Origin: Ilyonectria destructans
Taxonomy: Eukaryota; Ascomycota; Sordariomycetes; Hypocreales; Nectriaceae
DNA length: 64,000 nucleotides
Reading direction: 5' to 3'
NCBI GenBank assembly: GCA_020740775.1
Contig: JAHEWK010000002.1
Span: 1 to 64,000, forward strand
Part shown: positions 13,101 to 26,514 of the stretch, piece by piece
How the letters are laid out: each line of letters starts with the position of its first letter
Position numbering within the stretch: position 1 is the stretch's first letter
Position numbers and translations under genes: made by a program
The notes under the pieces: generated by a model
What the model saw: the letters and a program-made list of their open reading frames with translations, nothing else
Told to the model about the DNA's origin: nothing
Databases searched by the model: none

Positions 13101-15109
13101 ATACTATCTATAGAGGAGTAATAAGTAGGTAATTAATATAAAGAAGAATTACCTCTAATAAAAGCTCTATATATAATAAAATTAAAAAAGAAAAAAAAGA
13201 TATTTAAACTATAAGTATAAGTTAAAAGAGTATAGCTTACTATATTAGTAGATAGTAAAGTTAAAGCTATATATATTAATCTATTAGTAGTTAATAGACT
13301 GAAGCTACTATAGAAAGATAGAATAGATTCTTATATAGTATATAACCTTAAAAGTAATAACTTTAAATATAATAATAAATAGATAATTTAATAGGTTAAT
13401 TACCTAAAGATATTTATTAATAGGTAAAATTAAGAAGTTATTCTTAATATTATATTAATAAAGTACTATAATATTATTCTTTAGTATCTATAGCTAATAA
13501 AATATAATTTATAATTTAACTGGAGAATTAGCTAGATATATATTAATTATAATAATATACTCTTTAGTAAAAATAATAGTAATTTAAAAGATAAGAAATC
13601 TCTAATTTTAACTTCTAAAAATAGTAAGAATAAAAATCAGTATAAAAATATAATAGATATCTTAATACTTCTAAAGGGAATATAATATAAATATTAGAAA
13701 GATAAAAAAATATAACCCTAAAGAATAATTAGATATCTTTAATAATAGTTTATATAGATAAATAAAAATCTTAAAGATTATAAGAAAATACCTAAAGAAG
13801 AATAACTTAAGAATATACTAATATAATATTATATCTATAAAAAACTCTTTATAGAAGAACTTAAGATAAAACTATTTAAATTTAGTTAATAGAATAATAA
13901 GATTATACTAAAAGATAGATTAATATTTACTTTTTATAAAATTTTTAATCTTAATAAAATATACTTAATATACTTAAAGAATATATTAAAAATATACTAT
14001 AGAAAGAATATATTAGAATCTTTAAGTTATTAGCTAGATATCTAATTATATTTATTTCTAAAAAGAATAATAAGTTCTAACTTATTATAGACTACTAATA
14101 ATTAAATAATATTATACTTAAAGATTAAATTCTATTACTTCTTATTATAGAGCTTAAGAATAAATTCTATATTAAGAAGGTATTTATAATATTAAATTTA
14201 AAGAAAGTATATAATTTTATTTATATTAAGAAAGAATATAAATAGAAAACTGCCTTTTAAATTAAATTTAGATTTTATAAATATCTTATTATACTCTTTA
14301 GACTTATAAATATACTAGCTATATTTTAATAAATAATTAATAATATACTATATAAATATCTAGATATATTTATTATATACTATCTAAATAATATTCTGAT
14401 TTTTTATAACTTAAAAGAAGAATATACAGAATATATCTATAAGATATTATAAGTACTTTAAGATATAAAATTACTAATTAAACTAAAAAGAAATAAGTTT
14501 TATACCTTAAAAGTAAAATTTCTTAAATATATTATCTTATATAATAAAATTAGAATAAATCTAAAGATAATTACTGCAGTAGGTAAATAGCCTAAATTAA
14601 ATAATAACCTTAAGAAAGTATAATTCTTTTTAGAATTTACTAATTACTACTAATAATTTCTAAAAGGTTTTAGTAAACTTACTATTTTACTTATATAATT
14701 TACTAAAAAAGAAATAGAATTCTAATAGAATACTACTATAGAAAAAGTATTTAATATAATTAAAAATCTAATTTTTAGTAGATTTATTCTAGTAACTTTT
14801 AACTTAAAATAAAAAGTTAAACTTAAAATTAACTTTTTAGATTTTATATAAAAAGCCTAAATTAAATAATAAGATAATAATAGACTATTATACTTTATTA
14901 TCTTTTTTTCTTATAAAATATATAATATTAAATTTAATTACTCTATTTATAATAAAGAATTCTATATAATTATTAATTTATTTAAGAAATTTTAATACTA
15001 CTTTTTAAAAAGTAAATATAAAGTTAAGATTTATATAGACTATAAGAATATCTTATATTTTATAATTATATAAAAACTCAGTAGATAATAACTATAATAT
15101 ACTGAATAT

Positions 15110-15518
15110 TATAACGGTTGTGCTCTCTAGACTACTATATACATAGTATAGGGTAGGCAAGAGATTAGTTGCTAGTAGATAAACTATAGGTTTATATTAG
15201 CAGATAGATTAGGATATTACTTACTGGATAATATTATGTCTGGTAATAGTTAAATATAGTAATACATAGTAAGTTAAGATAATTAAGGTAACTAAGTTAT
15301 ATTAATAGCTGAGTAGCTGCTTATAGTAAATATACACTACTTAGTTATCTATATACTAGGGTAATTAAGTGTAATTACTGTATAAGTAATTATAATCACT
15401 GGTGATTAGAGGTAATTACAGAGTAATTATATATAGCTAAACTATATTCTATTTCGGGAGGCTGAGAAAAGTGGGGCTGCACCTGGGGCCTAATGTAGGT
15501 TGCAGCCAGACTGTAATA
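15110..15518 (-). repeat. Element B 3' LTR (left)
   Basis: 409 bp, same length as the right LTR. Differences between the two are almost all C/T or G/A. The GC-rich end (about 15455-15510) still carries GGGGCTGCACCTGGGGCC. Purine tract follows on the minus strand. Confidence 0.9.
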
Positions 15519-15535
15519 CAATATCTCCCCTCTAA
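15519..15535 (-). other. Polypurine tract of element B
   Basis: Minus strand reads TTAGAGGGGAGATATTG directly before the left LTR, the normal start site of plus-strand DNA synthesis. Element D has an equivalent tract at 54022-54040. Confidence 0.7.
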
Positions 15536-15895
15536 TAAATCTTATCCTAAGATTCTGTGGTTTTATTATTTGTCTGTTAGTTCTATTTCTAATAGGCCTA
15601 ACTTACTCCTTAATTATTATAAATAAACTAACAGTATATCCAGTTATACTGCTTAATGTTATGCTGCCTTTTTCCATACTATCCAGACTATTGGTTATTA
15701 TATTATATTCTATTTTTTTTGTTCTAAGTGGGGTTTATTCTATAAAATAATTAAGAAATTATCTTGCTGTAGTAAATATATCCGATGGGGTTATTCTTAC
15801 GATAGTTCTAATATTTCTATTAGGGTATATACATAATTTTCTTATTGTAGTATTCTTTATATGCTGACTTATAGGTAGTAAACTAAATAAATACT

Positions 15896-16243
15896 GAGTC
15901 TGATCGTCTAGAGCGAGAGGAGAAAAAGGCTGAAAAGTAAATAATAGCGGTATAGGTTACTCTAAATAAAGCGCTAAACTATTTGGTATATCTTTGTCGC
16001 TAGAAGTATATACTAAAATCGAAGGGCAAGAAAATAGTATATTACAGGCTTTAATTCTTAGATAAGTTAGAGGAGGCTAAGTAAAATAAGATATCTGCTG
16101 AGGAGGTAGCCTATTTGGATGGCTCCTTTTGGGACTACTCTATGGAGGCTTAGGCTAGTCTGTGGGATTCCTTAGGGCTTAGTGACTTTATCCTTTCTGT
16201 AGAGTTTAAGGGGACTCTTCTAATTCCTTTAGGTAGTAGGTAA
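15896..16243 (+). pseudogene. Relic of an extra ORF, antisense to pol, in element B
   Basis: On the plus strand, opposite to gag-pol, a frame of 115 codons runs from GAG 15896 to TAA 16241-16243. It starts ESDRLEREEKKAEK and continues with ISAEEVAYLDGSFWDYSMEA and LWDSLGLSDFILSVEF. It is rich in Glu, Lys and Leu in its first half, like a coiled coil. Six internal stops are all TAA or TAG and fit CAA/CAG (Gln) mutated by C to T. The piece lies between the integrase end and the 3' LTR. Element D has a similar frame in the same place (54387-54719). The N-terminal start is not clear. Function unknown; the protein type is not one I can name with confidence. Confidence 0.55.
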
Positions 16244-16299
16244 GGGTCCTAGAATCTATCTTAATATATATTTCCTGGAGTACTTCTTTATTTAAGGAA

Positions 16300-19200
16300 G
16301 TCTTTTAGTTTAGCTTAATAGTATATAAGGTATTTATAGGGTTTCTATATATCTTCTGATAGGTTGCAGTTTTCCTATCTTATAAGATATTTTATTTTAT
16401 TATTTTCTCTTTTTATATTAAGGATTATTTTAACTGTGAATTTCTTATTATTTTTAACTTCTGTTTCTTAATTATTATTTTATATTTTGATGTAAATAGT
16501 ATTTGCTGCTGATTTAAGTAATAAAATGTAAAAGATTGAATAGAGTTTAACCTTCAGTAGTAAGTCCAGTTTGTAGTTATTTTCTAAGATTTTTTCTAAA
16601 ATTTTATAAGGTCCAATAAATTTAAAGTCCAATTTATTATTCAGCCTTTTCGTTATGATGTTTTTTGTTGCAAGATAGACTATATCTCCCTTCTGGAAGA
16701 TTAGTCTCTTTAATTTTTTCTTATTGTAATGTTTTTTTATTTATTTATATACGAACTCCAGTTTTATTTATATTTCTTTATGTAGCTATTATAGTTAGTT
16801 AGTACTAAGGATTGCCTTTATATTTAAGGGTCCCTCTTATAATAACCTATAGGTATTAGGGGTGAATCTAAAATTGGCGTAAGCTGGTATAAGCTTTATT
16901 ATTCCTGAGGTGGATGTATTATAGGCCAGTTATACTATAGGCAGCTTCTGGACTCAATTATCTTACTTATAGTTAATATAGCACTATAGGTACTGTTCGA
17001 CTATTTAGTTAAGTCTCTCTATTTGGCTATCCACTTATAGTCTCCAAGCTGTTATAAGCTTGTGGTTTAATCCTATTTGAGCTATTAGTTCTTGCTAGAA
17101 CTTAGATGTAAATGTTATTCCTCTGTTGGAGATAATCTCTATTAGTAATCTGTATATGCTGACGATGTTTCTTAAGAATATATAAGAAAGTTATTCTATA
17201 TCGGTAGACTCTTAGTAGGGTAGAAAGTATAAAAACTTTATAAGTCTATCTATAATAATAAATATACTGTCATAGAGTACTCCAGTTATTAAGTCTTCAG
17301 ATAGCAGGAGCTTAATAATATAGTCTATAGTAATAGATTCCTAAGGTTGTTATACTACTGGTAGTGGTTATAACTGTCTATAAGGCTTATATTATAGTAA
17401 TTTTGATTTTTTATATAGATTATATTCTTTAATGGTGTCTGAGATGGCTTTCTTTATTTAGGGGAATAAGTATATTATCTTAAGCCTCTTAAGAGTTCCG
17501 TTAATACCCTGGTGTCTGTATATAGGGTGTTTATAAACTTTCTATACTAGTTGTTATTGCAGTTCTTTGGAAACCTGTAATCGCTCTATTTGTTCTTCCT
17601 TAGGTAGTATATTGTTATACTTCTGGATTTCTTTTAGCAGTAGGTTATCTAATTCTACTATATATATTGCTGTGAGTATTCTTCTGTTAAGCTTATTGAT
17701 AAATTGTATTTTCTTTATTAGTTCTGGGGGCTATTAAGATTCTATTTTTCTTTCTTTATAGATTTTATATTATTTAAAGTCTGCTGGGTTGGTAATAAAT
17801 CTCTAATAAAACCTAGTATATACTTAGTTAAATGTGAGTTCTTGTTTCTGATAGTCCTTTATGTATTCCCTGCTGAATTTAGATATGTATTCTGGAGGTA
17901 TAAAGGCTTGTTTCTTATGGGTAGGTATTTTATGTTAGTAGTTATATTTGTGGGAGTAGATAGTATCGTTATTATTTTTATAACGATAGTATTATTATAT
18001 TTTGTTTTGCTATTTCTTATTTGAGGTCTCTAGTAGGTCTTTATATACTATTCTAAGTTTCTTATTACACTCTAGGTATACTATCTGTAGGTAGTTATTA
18101 TTTTTAGGTGTTATATAGTTATAATAAAATCTTTTGTGGGTTTGGCTTTTTATAAGCCTCTTACTTTAGTAGTATTTTATTCTGTCCTTTAGAAAACTGA
18201 GTACCAGTTTTTAAGGTATAAATATCTATTTATAGTATATTAGTATCCTATAGTTATAGTTAAATTTGTTAGGAAATACTTTATTGTTATTGTTATAGAA
18301 TAAGTGTTTCCTGTGGATTTTTATCTGCTATTCTTTGCTGGGTATTTTATTTATATTATGCCATTTTTCCTTATACTTATGGATATTGGCAATATATCTC
18401 TATTTAAGATGTCCTTCTGGGGTCAGCTTAAGGAGTTATTTATTTTCCTTAGTGATACCAGTATTAAAGTTAGGTTGTCAGCTGATAGTATCTACTCTGC
18501 TATTTTTTGATTCTTTCTTATAGATAATAATATAGTTAAATTCCAATAGGTATTCCATATAGTAAAGTTGCCTGCCACTAAGCTCTTAGGTAGTTGTAAA
18601 ATGTGAGATATTCTTATAGTCAGTATAGACCTTAATCTTATACTTACTTCCTAAGAGGTAGTATTGGAATTCTTTAAATAAGTTAACTATTATAAGGAAT
18701 TCTTTATTATAGATAGGGTAGTTAAGCTCTGCTCTATGGAGTTTATATAAGTAGAAGGCAATTGGATGTAATTTCCCGTTAATATCTTTCTATTCTATTT
18801 GGGATTTCAGACTAAAATTAGAGGAGTCTATTTTTAGCTTAACTTCTTTATTGGGGTTGAATATAACTAAGACTGGTTTGCTGAGAATTGCCTTTTTGAT
18901 GTTATTAAAAGCCTTCTGCACCTTAGGGTTCTATCTGAAATCTACTTCTTTCTTTATAAGTTCTATAAGGGTATATCTAATACTTCTGAAATTGCAAATG
19001 AATTTTCAGTAGTAGTTAGTGAATTCCAGGAAGCTCTATACTTCCTTAATGTTTTTAGGTTTTAGCTAATCTTTAATAGCTTTAATTTTCTTACGATCTA
19101 TATGGATCTTATTTGGACGGATAGTATATCTAAGGAAGTCTACTTTGTCTATATGGAACTTGCTTTTCTTTAGTTTAATAAGGAGGTTTATATCCTGTAG

Positions 19201-22200
19201 TTTCTTAAGTACTGTATAGATATATTCTGTATATTCTTCTTCTATATTGGAGAAGATAAGGATATTATTAAGGTAATATATAATAAAGATATTGAGGTGT
19301 TCTTGTAGTATATTAGTAATTATCTATTAGAAGGTTGCCGGTATATTAATAAGTCTAAAGGGTATAACTAGATATTTAAAAAGTCTATACTTTATGCAGA
19401 AAGCAGTCTTCTATTTGTCTTTTGGTTTAATATAGATAAGGTTGTAAGCTCCTTTAAGGTTAAGGGCTATAAATTACTTCTTGCTATATAATTAATTCTT
19501 TAGTTTATTAATAAGTAGTAATAGTATTTAGTTCTTAATAGTGATATTATTAAGCTATTAGTAGTCTATAACTAATTGTAATTTCCTATTCTTCTTTAGG
19601 ACGAATATAACTGGGTATCCTGTAGAGGACTTTAATATCCTAATGAATTCTTTTTTTAATATATCTTTAAGGTATTCTTTTAATGTATAGAGTTAAACTT
19701 TATTGAGGTTATAAATCTTATAGAATTTAGCTGTAGTTCTGTCTTTTAGTACTATCTTATAGTCCTATTAACTGTACTGGGGTAGATCTATTTCTATTTC
19801 TTTAGTAAATAGCTTCTTGTAGATACAGTAAGTAGGGGGTATGTTCTTAAGCCTATTATCTGCTTCCTTGTATTTCTTTATTTCTTATAGTTCTTTATTA
19901 AGCTTAGTAAATTAGGCTTATACTTATGTAATAGTATAGTGTATCTTGTTGTTTTAGGCGTTGCGGTATTTATATTTAGTGCCTTAGGGTAGTAAAGTAT
20001 CTATTATATTATTGTATATTATTTTACTAGTGCTATTATCAGTTAAAGTTTAAAATCTTATATTGTCGTCTGAATTCTATTTATAGGAGGAATAATTATT
20101 GATATTATTGAAGGTTATTTAGCTAATCCTCCAATTAATTAGTAGGTTTACTTATTGTAGCTATAGATAGCCTAAAATTAAATTATATTATACTAAGGGG
20201 ATAATATTAAAAGAGATATCTTTATTGTATTTATTTATAAAAACTTTAAGGTAATTAATCTCTCTGGTAATATATCTGTTATTATAACTGAAACTTATTC
20301 CTTTGAGATTCTACATTTAGTATGGATTTAATTTGTTCTTCTATAGTAGCTCTAATTTGTTTATTATTCTTGGGTGAAGGTAGTTAAGTTCTGTACTGCT
20401 ATCTACTAGTGCGGTATACTAGTATCTCTTAATTTGTACCTGGATTTCTAAGTAATCTATTTGTATACTTCCTATAGTATATAGAGCTCTTACTGGGAGT
20501 TCTGCTTCTTCTAGCTTTTGGCCTATCTGTTGCTCTATTATAGAGGGCGAGTGTGGTTTTTTATCTGTATTTGAACTACCTTGTACTATTTTCGGTCTTC
20601 GGTCTGTCTGTCGGTTTGTTAGGGGAAGTTGAATCTATCTTTATGTATCTTATGTATGTGTTTGTAGATGATTTTTTCTTCCTGGGTATGCTTTATATAT
20701 CCCTTAGTGATGCAATCTATTGCGAATGTTTCTTTATAGATATTATTAGGTATGGGAATAGGAATGTATTTTTTCTTGGTTCTTTATGTATAGAGAGAAC
20801 TTTTTCTTATCTTATATTCCCTATAGTTATCCGGTTTATTTAATATTACAGTAGATTTCTTCTTTTAATTGGTTGTAGGGTTTTCTTTCTGGGGTAGGAG
20901 TTATTTAGTTATCCCTAGCTATTTCTCTATTTCCTTTTGTTAGATATTGTCGTCAGATAATTTATTATATCTGGGTTTCTCTAGTTGGAAGTATTTTCAT
21001 TCTTGCGGGAAATGTCTCTATTCTTCCTGCACTTAGTGCTAGAGGTATATCTTGGTTTTTATATAGATTCGGCATTCCTGGTGCTGGCAATCCTGAGGGT
21101 TCTGTAATCCTTATATATACTGTTATGGAAATCTAGTTATTTTGGCTTTCAGAATGGTAATATAGTACTTAGGGTATCTATTAGTGTTTTTATAGTACTC
21201 TATATTATATTTTATATATAGTTAGGTGATAGGAATTTCTAGTAACCTTAGGGGGTAATAGTTATAAGTCTATTTGTCCTTTAAGTAGTGGTAGTATTAT
21301 AGGTAGTAGTATAAGATCTATAAGATCTAGTTGTATCCTTCTATATTAGGGTAGAGAATAAAGTTATCCCTAAACTCTCCTCTGGATTCCACTATATAAT
21401 CTCTTACTTTATATCTTATTATTATATAAAGGTAGATAGATTTATACTATTTAGCATTTTGTTATTCCCTTATAAGTTATTAGTATATAGCTCCCTTATT
21501 TTCCTATTGTTAGTTGCCTTACTTATTGAGTGTGGCCTTATCCTACTATAGTTTCTCTGTTGCTATCTGGCTTATCTCTTCTGGGGTGCTGGGTATATAT
21601 TCTTCTGCATAGGGGTCCAGTCTTTTTTTGTTACTGGGATTAGGGTATTTATTTCTGATATTATAGTATTTATTATTCTCGTTCAGTATGGTACCTATTG
21701 TCTATTGCTGGTCTATCTGAGTATTGTAGTCTTTCAGCTATCTGTTGGGGATATTATTCTGGGTATCTGGTACTTTTAGTATTCCTCTTCAATAGGTTTC
21801 TAGTTGTTTTTCTTATTGTACTATGGCTATTATTCTTAATATCTCTGCCGATAGTTGGACTGTTAGTGGTTCCGGCACCGGTATCCACTCTGTCTATTTT
21901 TCCTGCCTATTTGCTCTTAAGGTAGGTTCTTCTGGGTGTAGTGCTCCTGCTTCTTCTCGGGATAAGTATCGCTTTCGGCTGGGTAGATATATAGGCCAGC
22001 TTGGGCTAGAGTGCTTGTATGCGCCTCGTATTATAGCGATAGTTTGTGTTTATACTGCTATTTCTATTTCTTTCTGTCTCTGGATGGTATTTAATGATTG
22101 TTATCCAGTAGGTATAGGTTGGAATTGTCGTTCTTTCTTGGGTTTGCAGTATTCTTATATAAAGTATCCCTTTTTGTTGTAGTTATAGTATATGATATCT

Positions 22201-23120
22201 TTCTTATCTTGGGGCTGCCTCTATACAGCTTTAAGTTCTATGGGTTTAGTGTGTATTCCCTAAGAGGTATTTCCGCGAGAGTTGCCCTATTGGCTACCTC
22301 TCTATCCTCTACTATTCCCTTATTAGTTAGGGTAGTAGGGATTATATAGAGTATTCCAACCTTTTTGGTGTGTTGCAGCCTTCTTTCTGTGTCTTTTGTA
22401 TTGTTATTTGTTAATTTTGATGGCTATAGTGATATATTCTGTAAGGGTATTGGGTCGGTTAGCTTTATAGAGCTCGTCCTTAACCTTATCCTTCAGTTCT
22501 TAGTAGAATATTTCTATAAGTATCTTATTCTTTCAGTCCAACTTAGAGGCAACTTGTTAGAGTGTAATAGTATAGGTAGCGGTAAAGTGGATTTATTTGA
22601 GTGTGTGAATTTTTGCGGCTATCTGCCTTTTTTTATTGACTATTCTGAATATATCTTTGAGGGCTACTTTAAAGTTTTCCTAATCTGCAAATAGATTGAC
22701 TGTATCTTAGTCCTAGTTGGCCTTGTTGTTATTAAGGAAATCTTTAAGAATAGATTTGAACCAATTCTTTGCGTTACTGGATATTAGATTGCTTATAAAC
22801 AGCAGTTATGATTCTGCAGATACTAACCGTTATAGGTACTACTGGAAGTATCTTTTTATTCTGATGATAAAGAGTATAACGTCGCTGGGCGTCCCATTAA
22901 ACTTCTCCAGTAGTAGTGGTTTTATTACTTCCCCTAGATTGTATTTAGTATTTCCGGCGACTGGTACTGGTGCATTCTGTACTTACTGCTATAGAGTGCA
23001 GATCAGGTTGTGCAGCTGCTTAACTTTAGCTGCTATATTGGTATTATTTGCCGGAGCTGTATAAGCTGGTGGTGTAGGTATATTACTTGGGGTAGCGGGA
23101 GTTCAGTTGGTTCTGGATAT
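16300..23120 (-). pseudogene. Element B gag-pol relic
   Basis: Minus-strand landmarks, from 5' to 3' of the element: gag at about 23100-21000; an aspartic protease LVDSS segment near 20385-20410; the RT active site at about 19246-19290, reading YLNNILIFS (from YLDDILIFS); an integrase zinc finger at about 17490-17540, reading VYKHPIYRHQGINGTLKR with both His codons intact (17527-17529 and 17512-17514); and the integrase core near 17200-17300 with YDSIFIIIDRL (first catalytic Asp). Scattered TAG/TAA stops make it inactive. Long plus-strand frames at 17842-23064 are antisense shadows of this gene. Confidence 0.8.
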
Positions 23121-23165
23121 CTTGACAGTATGAGATATTGCTTAATAGTTAATACAAGTAACCTT

Positions 23166-23186
23166 TCTGAATAAGAGCTATCAATA
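23166..23186 (-). other. Primer-binding region of element B, possible self-priming site
   Basis: Directly inside the 5' LTR the minus strand reads TATTGATAGCTCTTATTCAG. Its first 11 nt pair with AGCTATTAATA of the LTR (complement of 23377-23387) with one G-U wobble. No match to a tRNA 3' end beginning TGG is apparent. Confidence 0.5.
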
Positions 23187-23595
23187 TATAACGGTTGTAC
23201 TCTCTAGACTACTGTATGTGTGGTATAGGGTAGGCAAGAGATTAGTTGCTGGTGGATAAACTGTAGGTTTATATTAGCAGATAGATTAGGGCATTACTTA
23301 CTGGGTAATATTATATCTAGTAATAGTTAAATATAGTAATATATAGCAAGTTAAGGTAATTAAGGTAACTAAGTTATATTAATAGCTGAGTAGCTACTTA
23401 TAGTGAATATATACTACTCAATCGTCTATATACTAGAGTAATTAAGTGTAATTACTGTATAAGTAATTATAATTACTGGTGATTAGAGGTAATTACGGAG
23501 TGATTATATGTGGCTAAACTATGTTCTATTCCGGGAGGCTGAGAAAAGTGGGGCTGCGCCCGGGGCCTAATGCAGGTTGCAGCCAGGCCGTAATA
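23187..23595 (-). repeat. Element B 5' LTR (right)
   Basis: 409 bp partner of 15110-15518, followed by the AATAT target duplication and the resumption of element A at 23601. Confidence 0.9.
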
Positions 23596-26514
23596 AATAT
23601 CTATTAGAATTTAACTATATAATTATCTATAGAAAAAGATTAGAAAATAGATAAGTTAATACTATTAGTTAATATTATAACTTTAATACCAATAAATCTA
23701 AAATAAATAAATAGATTTTTAACTTTAATATTAAGGGATATCTTAAATAGAAATATATTATAAGTATATAAAGAATATAACTACAATTTAAATACCTAAA
23801 TTTAATCTATAGAGATAGATTTATATAGAATTTTATAGATTAAACTTATAGATATACTAAAGAAATAAGATATTAAAATAAATATATTATTATTTCTTAT
23901 TACTATTAGTATTAGATAGTATAAAATCTATATAAAGAAGAACTCTATAATAGAAGTATAGATATACTATAAAAGCTAATTACTAAAATCTATAATATAT
24001 ATAATCTATAAAATATACTTCAGTATATAATTAATAATTACCTGAAATATTTAATAGACTATAAATAGATTAAGTTACTAGTAGAATAATTACTATAAAA
24101 TAAAAGATATTAGGAAATATATATACTATTACTAACTATAATAATCTCTATAACTAGATTTAATAATATAATAATAAGCTTTCTTAAGAAGAAGAAATAA
24201 AAAGATAGTAAATTTCTAGAGAATTATAATACTAACTTATATAGAAAATTTGTAAATACCTACTATATAGATATTAGAGAGTTAATAAAACCCTTAAATA
24301 AGTTAGAATAATATACTAATTTCCTAAGATAAAAGCAGTAATAAAGAATATTATTAAATAATACCTACTTTATAATAAAATTAAAACTTAATACTATAAA
24401 TTATATAGAAGGCTATAATTCCTACTAATTACTAAATAACTATAGAATTCTATTACTATAGACTTTATTATAAAACTATCTCTATTAGAAGATTTTATAA
24501 CTGAAGTTATATATAATAGTATTCTTATTATTATAGATAGACTTATAAAACTTTCCTACTTTATATTTTATTAGAAGTTAATAGATATAGAGTAATTTAT
24601 CTATATCTTCCTAAGATATATTATTAGTATTTATAGGCTATCTATAGAAATTCTCTTTAATAGAGAATTACTATTTATCTTTAAGTTTTAATAAGTACTA
24701 ATAGACTATTTAAAATTAAACTATTAACTTATAATAGTATATTAAATATAAGTTAATAGATAAATAGAAAGAATAAATTAAATACTGAAATAGTACTTTT
24801 AATATTATATTAATTATAAATAGAATAATTAGATTAAAAAGCTTCTAACTGTATAATTAAGCTATAATACTATAATAAATAAAAGTATAAAAGCTACTTT
24901 AGTATATATTAACTTTAAATTTATCTTTAATACCTACTATACAGATTAAAATAGAAAGATTATTTCTAAAGTTATTTTTATAATAGAAAATTTAAAGAAT
25001 CTATATAAAGAAATAAAGATTAAACTTAAATTTATTAGAAATTAAATAAGAAAATATTATAATAAAAAATAGATAAAAAGACTATTCTTTTAAAAAGAAG
25101 ATATAATTCTTCTTACTATAAAAAATAATAAAATAAAATAATAAAATAAAAAACTAAACTATAAATATATTAGCCTCTATAAAATTATTAAAAAGGTCTT
25201 AAAAAATAACTACTAGTTAAACTTACTACTAAAAGTTAGATTTTACTTTATTTTTTATATCTTACTTTTTAAGAGTATAAAAAGCACTATTATAGTTAAG
25301 TTTAGTAATAAATGTAAAATAGAGATTAAAAGCCCTAAGAAATATAAAGTTAAAAAGATTCTTAAGATATATAAAGTTAATAATAAAACTGAATATCTTA
25401 TTAAATAGAAAAACTACTTTAAAAGTAATAATTAATAGAAACTAATAAAATACCTTATCTATATATAATACTTTCTAATAAAATTCTACTAGAATTACCA
25501 GAAGAAAATAAAAAAGAATTAATTAATAAAATACTAATATTTATAAAATTATTACTTAAACTGATAGTTAATTAATTAAACTTATTTAAAATACCTTAAA
25601 TCTAAAGATTCTAAATAAAATAATATTTAGATATATTTAATATATCTAGAAGCTTATCTTTTTTTTCTAATTTCTATAAACTTTAATAAATAGCCTTAAA
25701 ATACTATTTAGAGATCTTACTATAAGTCTTTTAAATATATAATAAATAACTAGCTGTAGTAGCTATTTCTATTTATAAATAAGCTATTTACTTAGAAATA
25801 TCTAATAAAATCTTATTTATTTAATCTTTATTTACTTTTAATAGCTTTTTCTATAATAAAAAATAATTTACTACTAAAAGTTAGAATATTATATTAAATA
25901 GAACTATAAATAAAAAACTTATATAAGAATACTACTTTTATATTATTATAACTATAATTACAGTATATATACTTACTATAATAAGTAAAATTATTAGCTA
26001 TTATATATAACTTTTTATTTTAAAAATAATAAGTATAAAATATATTTATAAAAGCTCTATTAAACTTAATATTAGCTCTTAAAAAAAGCTTCTTAATTAT
26101 TCTTTATAATATATACTTTTTAACTCTACTTAATATTATATTAGTAGAATATTATAGATATTTAAAAAATTAAGTTAAATTAACTAAAAATAAAAATAGA
26201 AAAAAATCCATTTATATAGCCTTAGGGATAAAATTAATAGAGAGAAGATATTATATTACAGTTTAAATTGAAATTAAATAGTTATAACTAGTAGAACTAT
26301 AATATATTTACTTTTTCTATTTAATTATATATAGAGTATTATACTAGAGATTATACCTATAATTTTAAATTATTATAATTTAAGAATTACTGCAATTTAA
26401 TATCTTATATAATTTATAAATTCCTATCTAATATATAAGTATATTTATTTAGTATTTTTATAGAAATAGTCTTATTAGCTATTAATATATTTAGTTATAT
26501 TAAATCTACTATTT

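Larger units (their letters stand above)
15110..23595 (-). mobile_element. LTR retrotransposon B (Ty3/Gypsy), nested in A, lightly mutated
   Basis: Two 409-bp LTRs (15110-15518 and 23187-23595) share the same ends, TATAACGG...GTAATA, from TGTAACGG...CCGTAACA, which are mutually inverted. Both flanks carry AATAT (15105-15109 and 23596-23600). The element runs on the minus strand. On that strand a purine tract (AGAGGGGAGATATTG, complement of 15519-15533) precedes the left LTR, and RT and integrase motifs read on minus. It keeps far more C and G than A, so it inserted later or saw fewer rounds of RIP. Total 8486 bp. Confidence 0.9.
10190..26253 (+). pseudogene. Element A gag-pol relic, interrupted 15110-23600
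   Basis: No open frame survives, but landmarks are in Gypsy order on the plus strand. A ruined gag zinc knuckle is at 11325-11369, with the Cys and His codons turned to Tyr and Trp to TGA. The RT active site is at about 14361-14410, where YLDDILIFS appears as YLNNILIFY. The RNase H C-terminal region runs up to 15109 and resumes at 23601. Integrase and tail follow to the purine tract near 26240. Compared with C, the same knuckle has lost more residues here, so A is more heavily mutated. Confidence 0.75.

Noticed and set aside
17842..23064. Series of 60-119 codon plus-strand open frames rich in Phe, Leu, Tyr and Ile, resembling small membrane proteins
   Set aside because: They are antisense to the gag-pol of element B. 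Removal of C and G on one strand leaves hydrophobic, stop-poor antisense frames. A matching shadow occurs in element D at 60499-60837. They lack starts, spacing and motifs.
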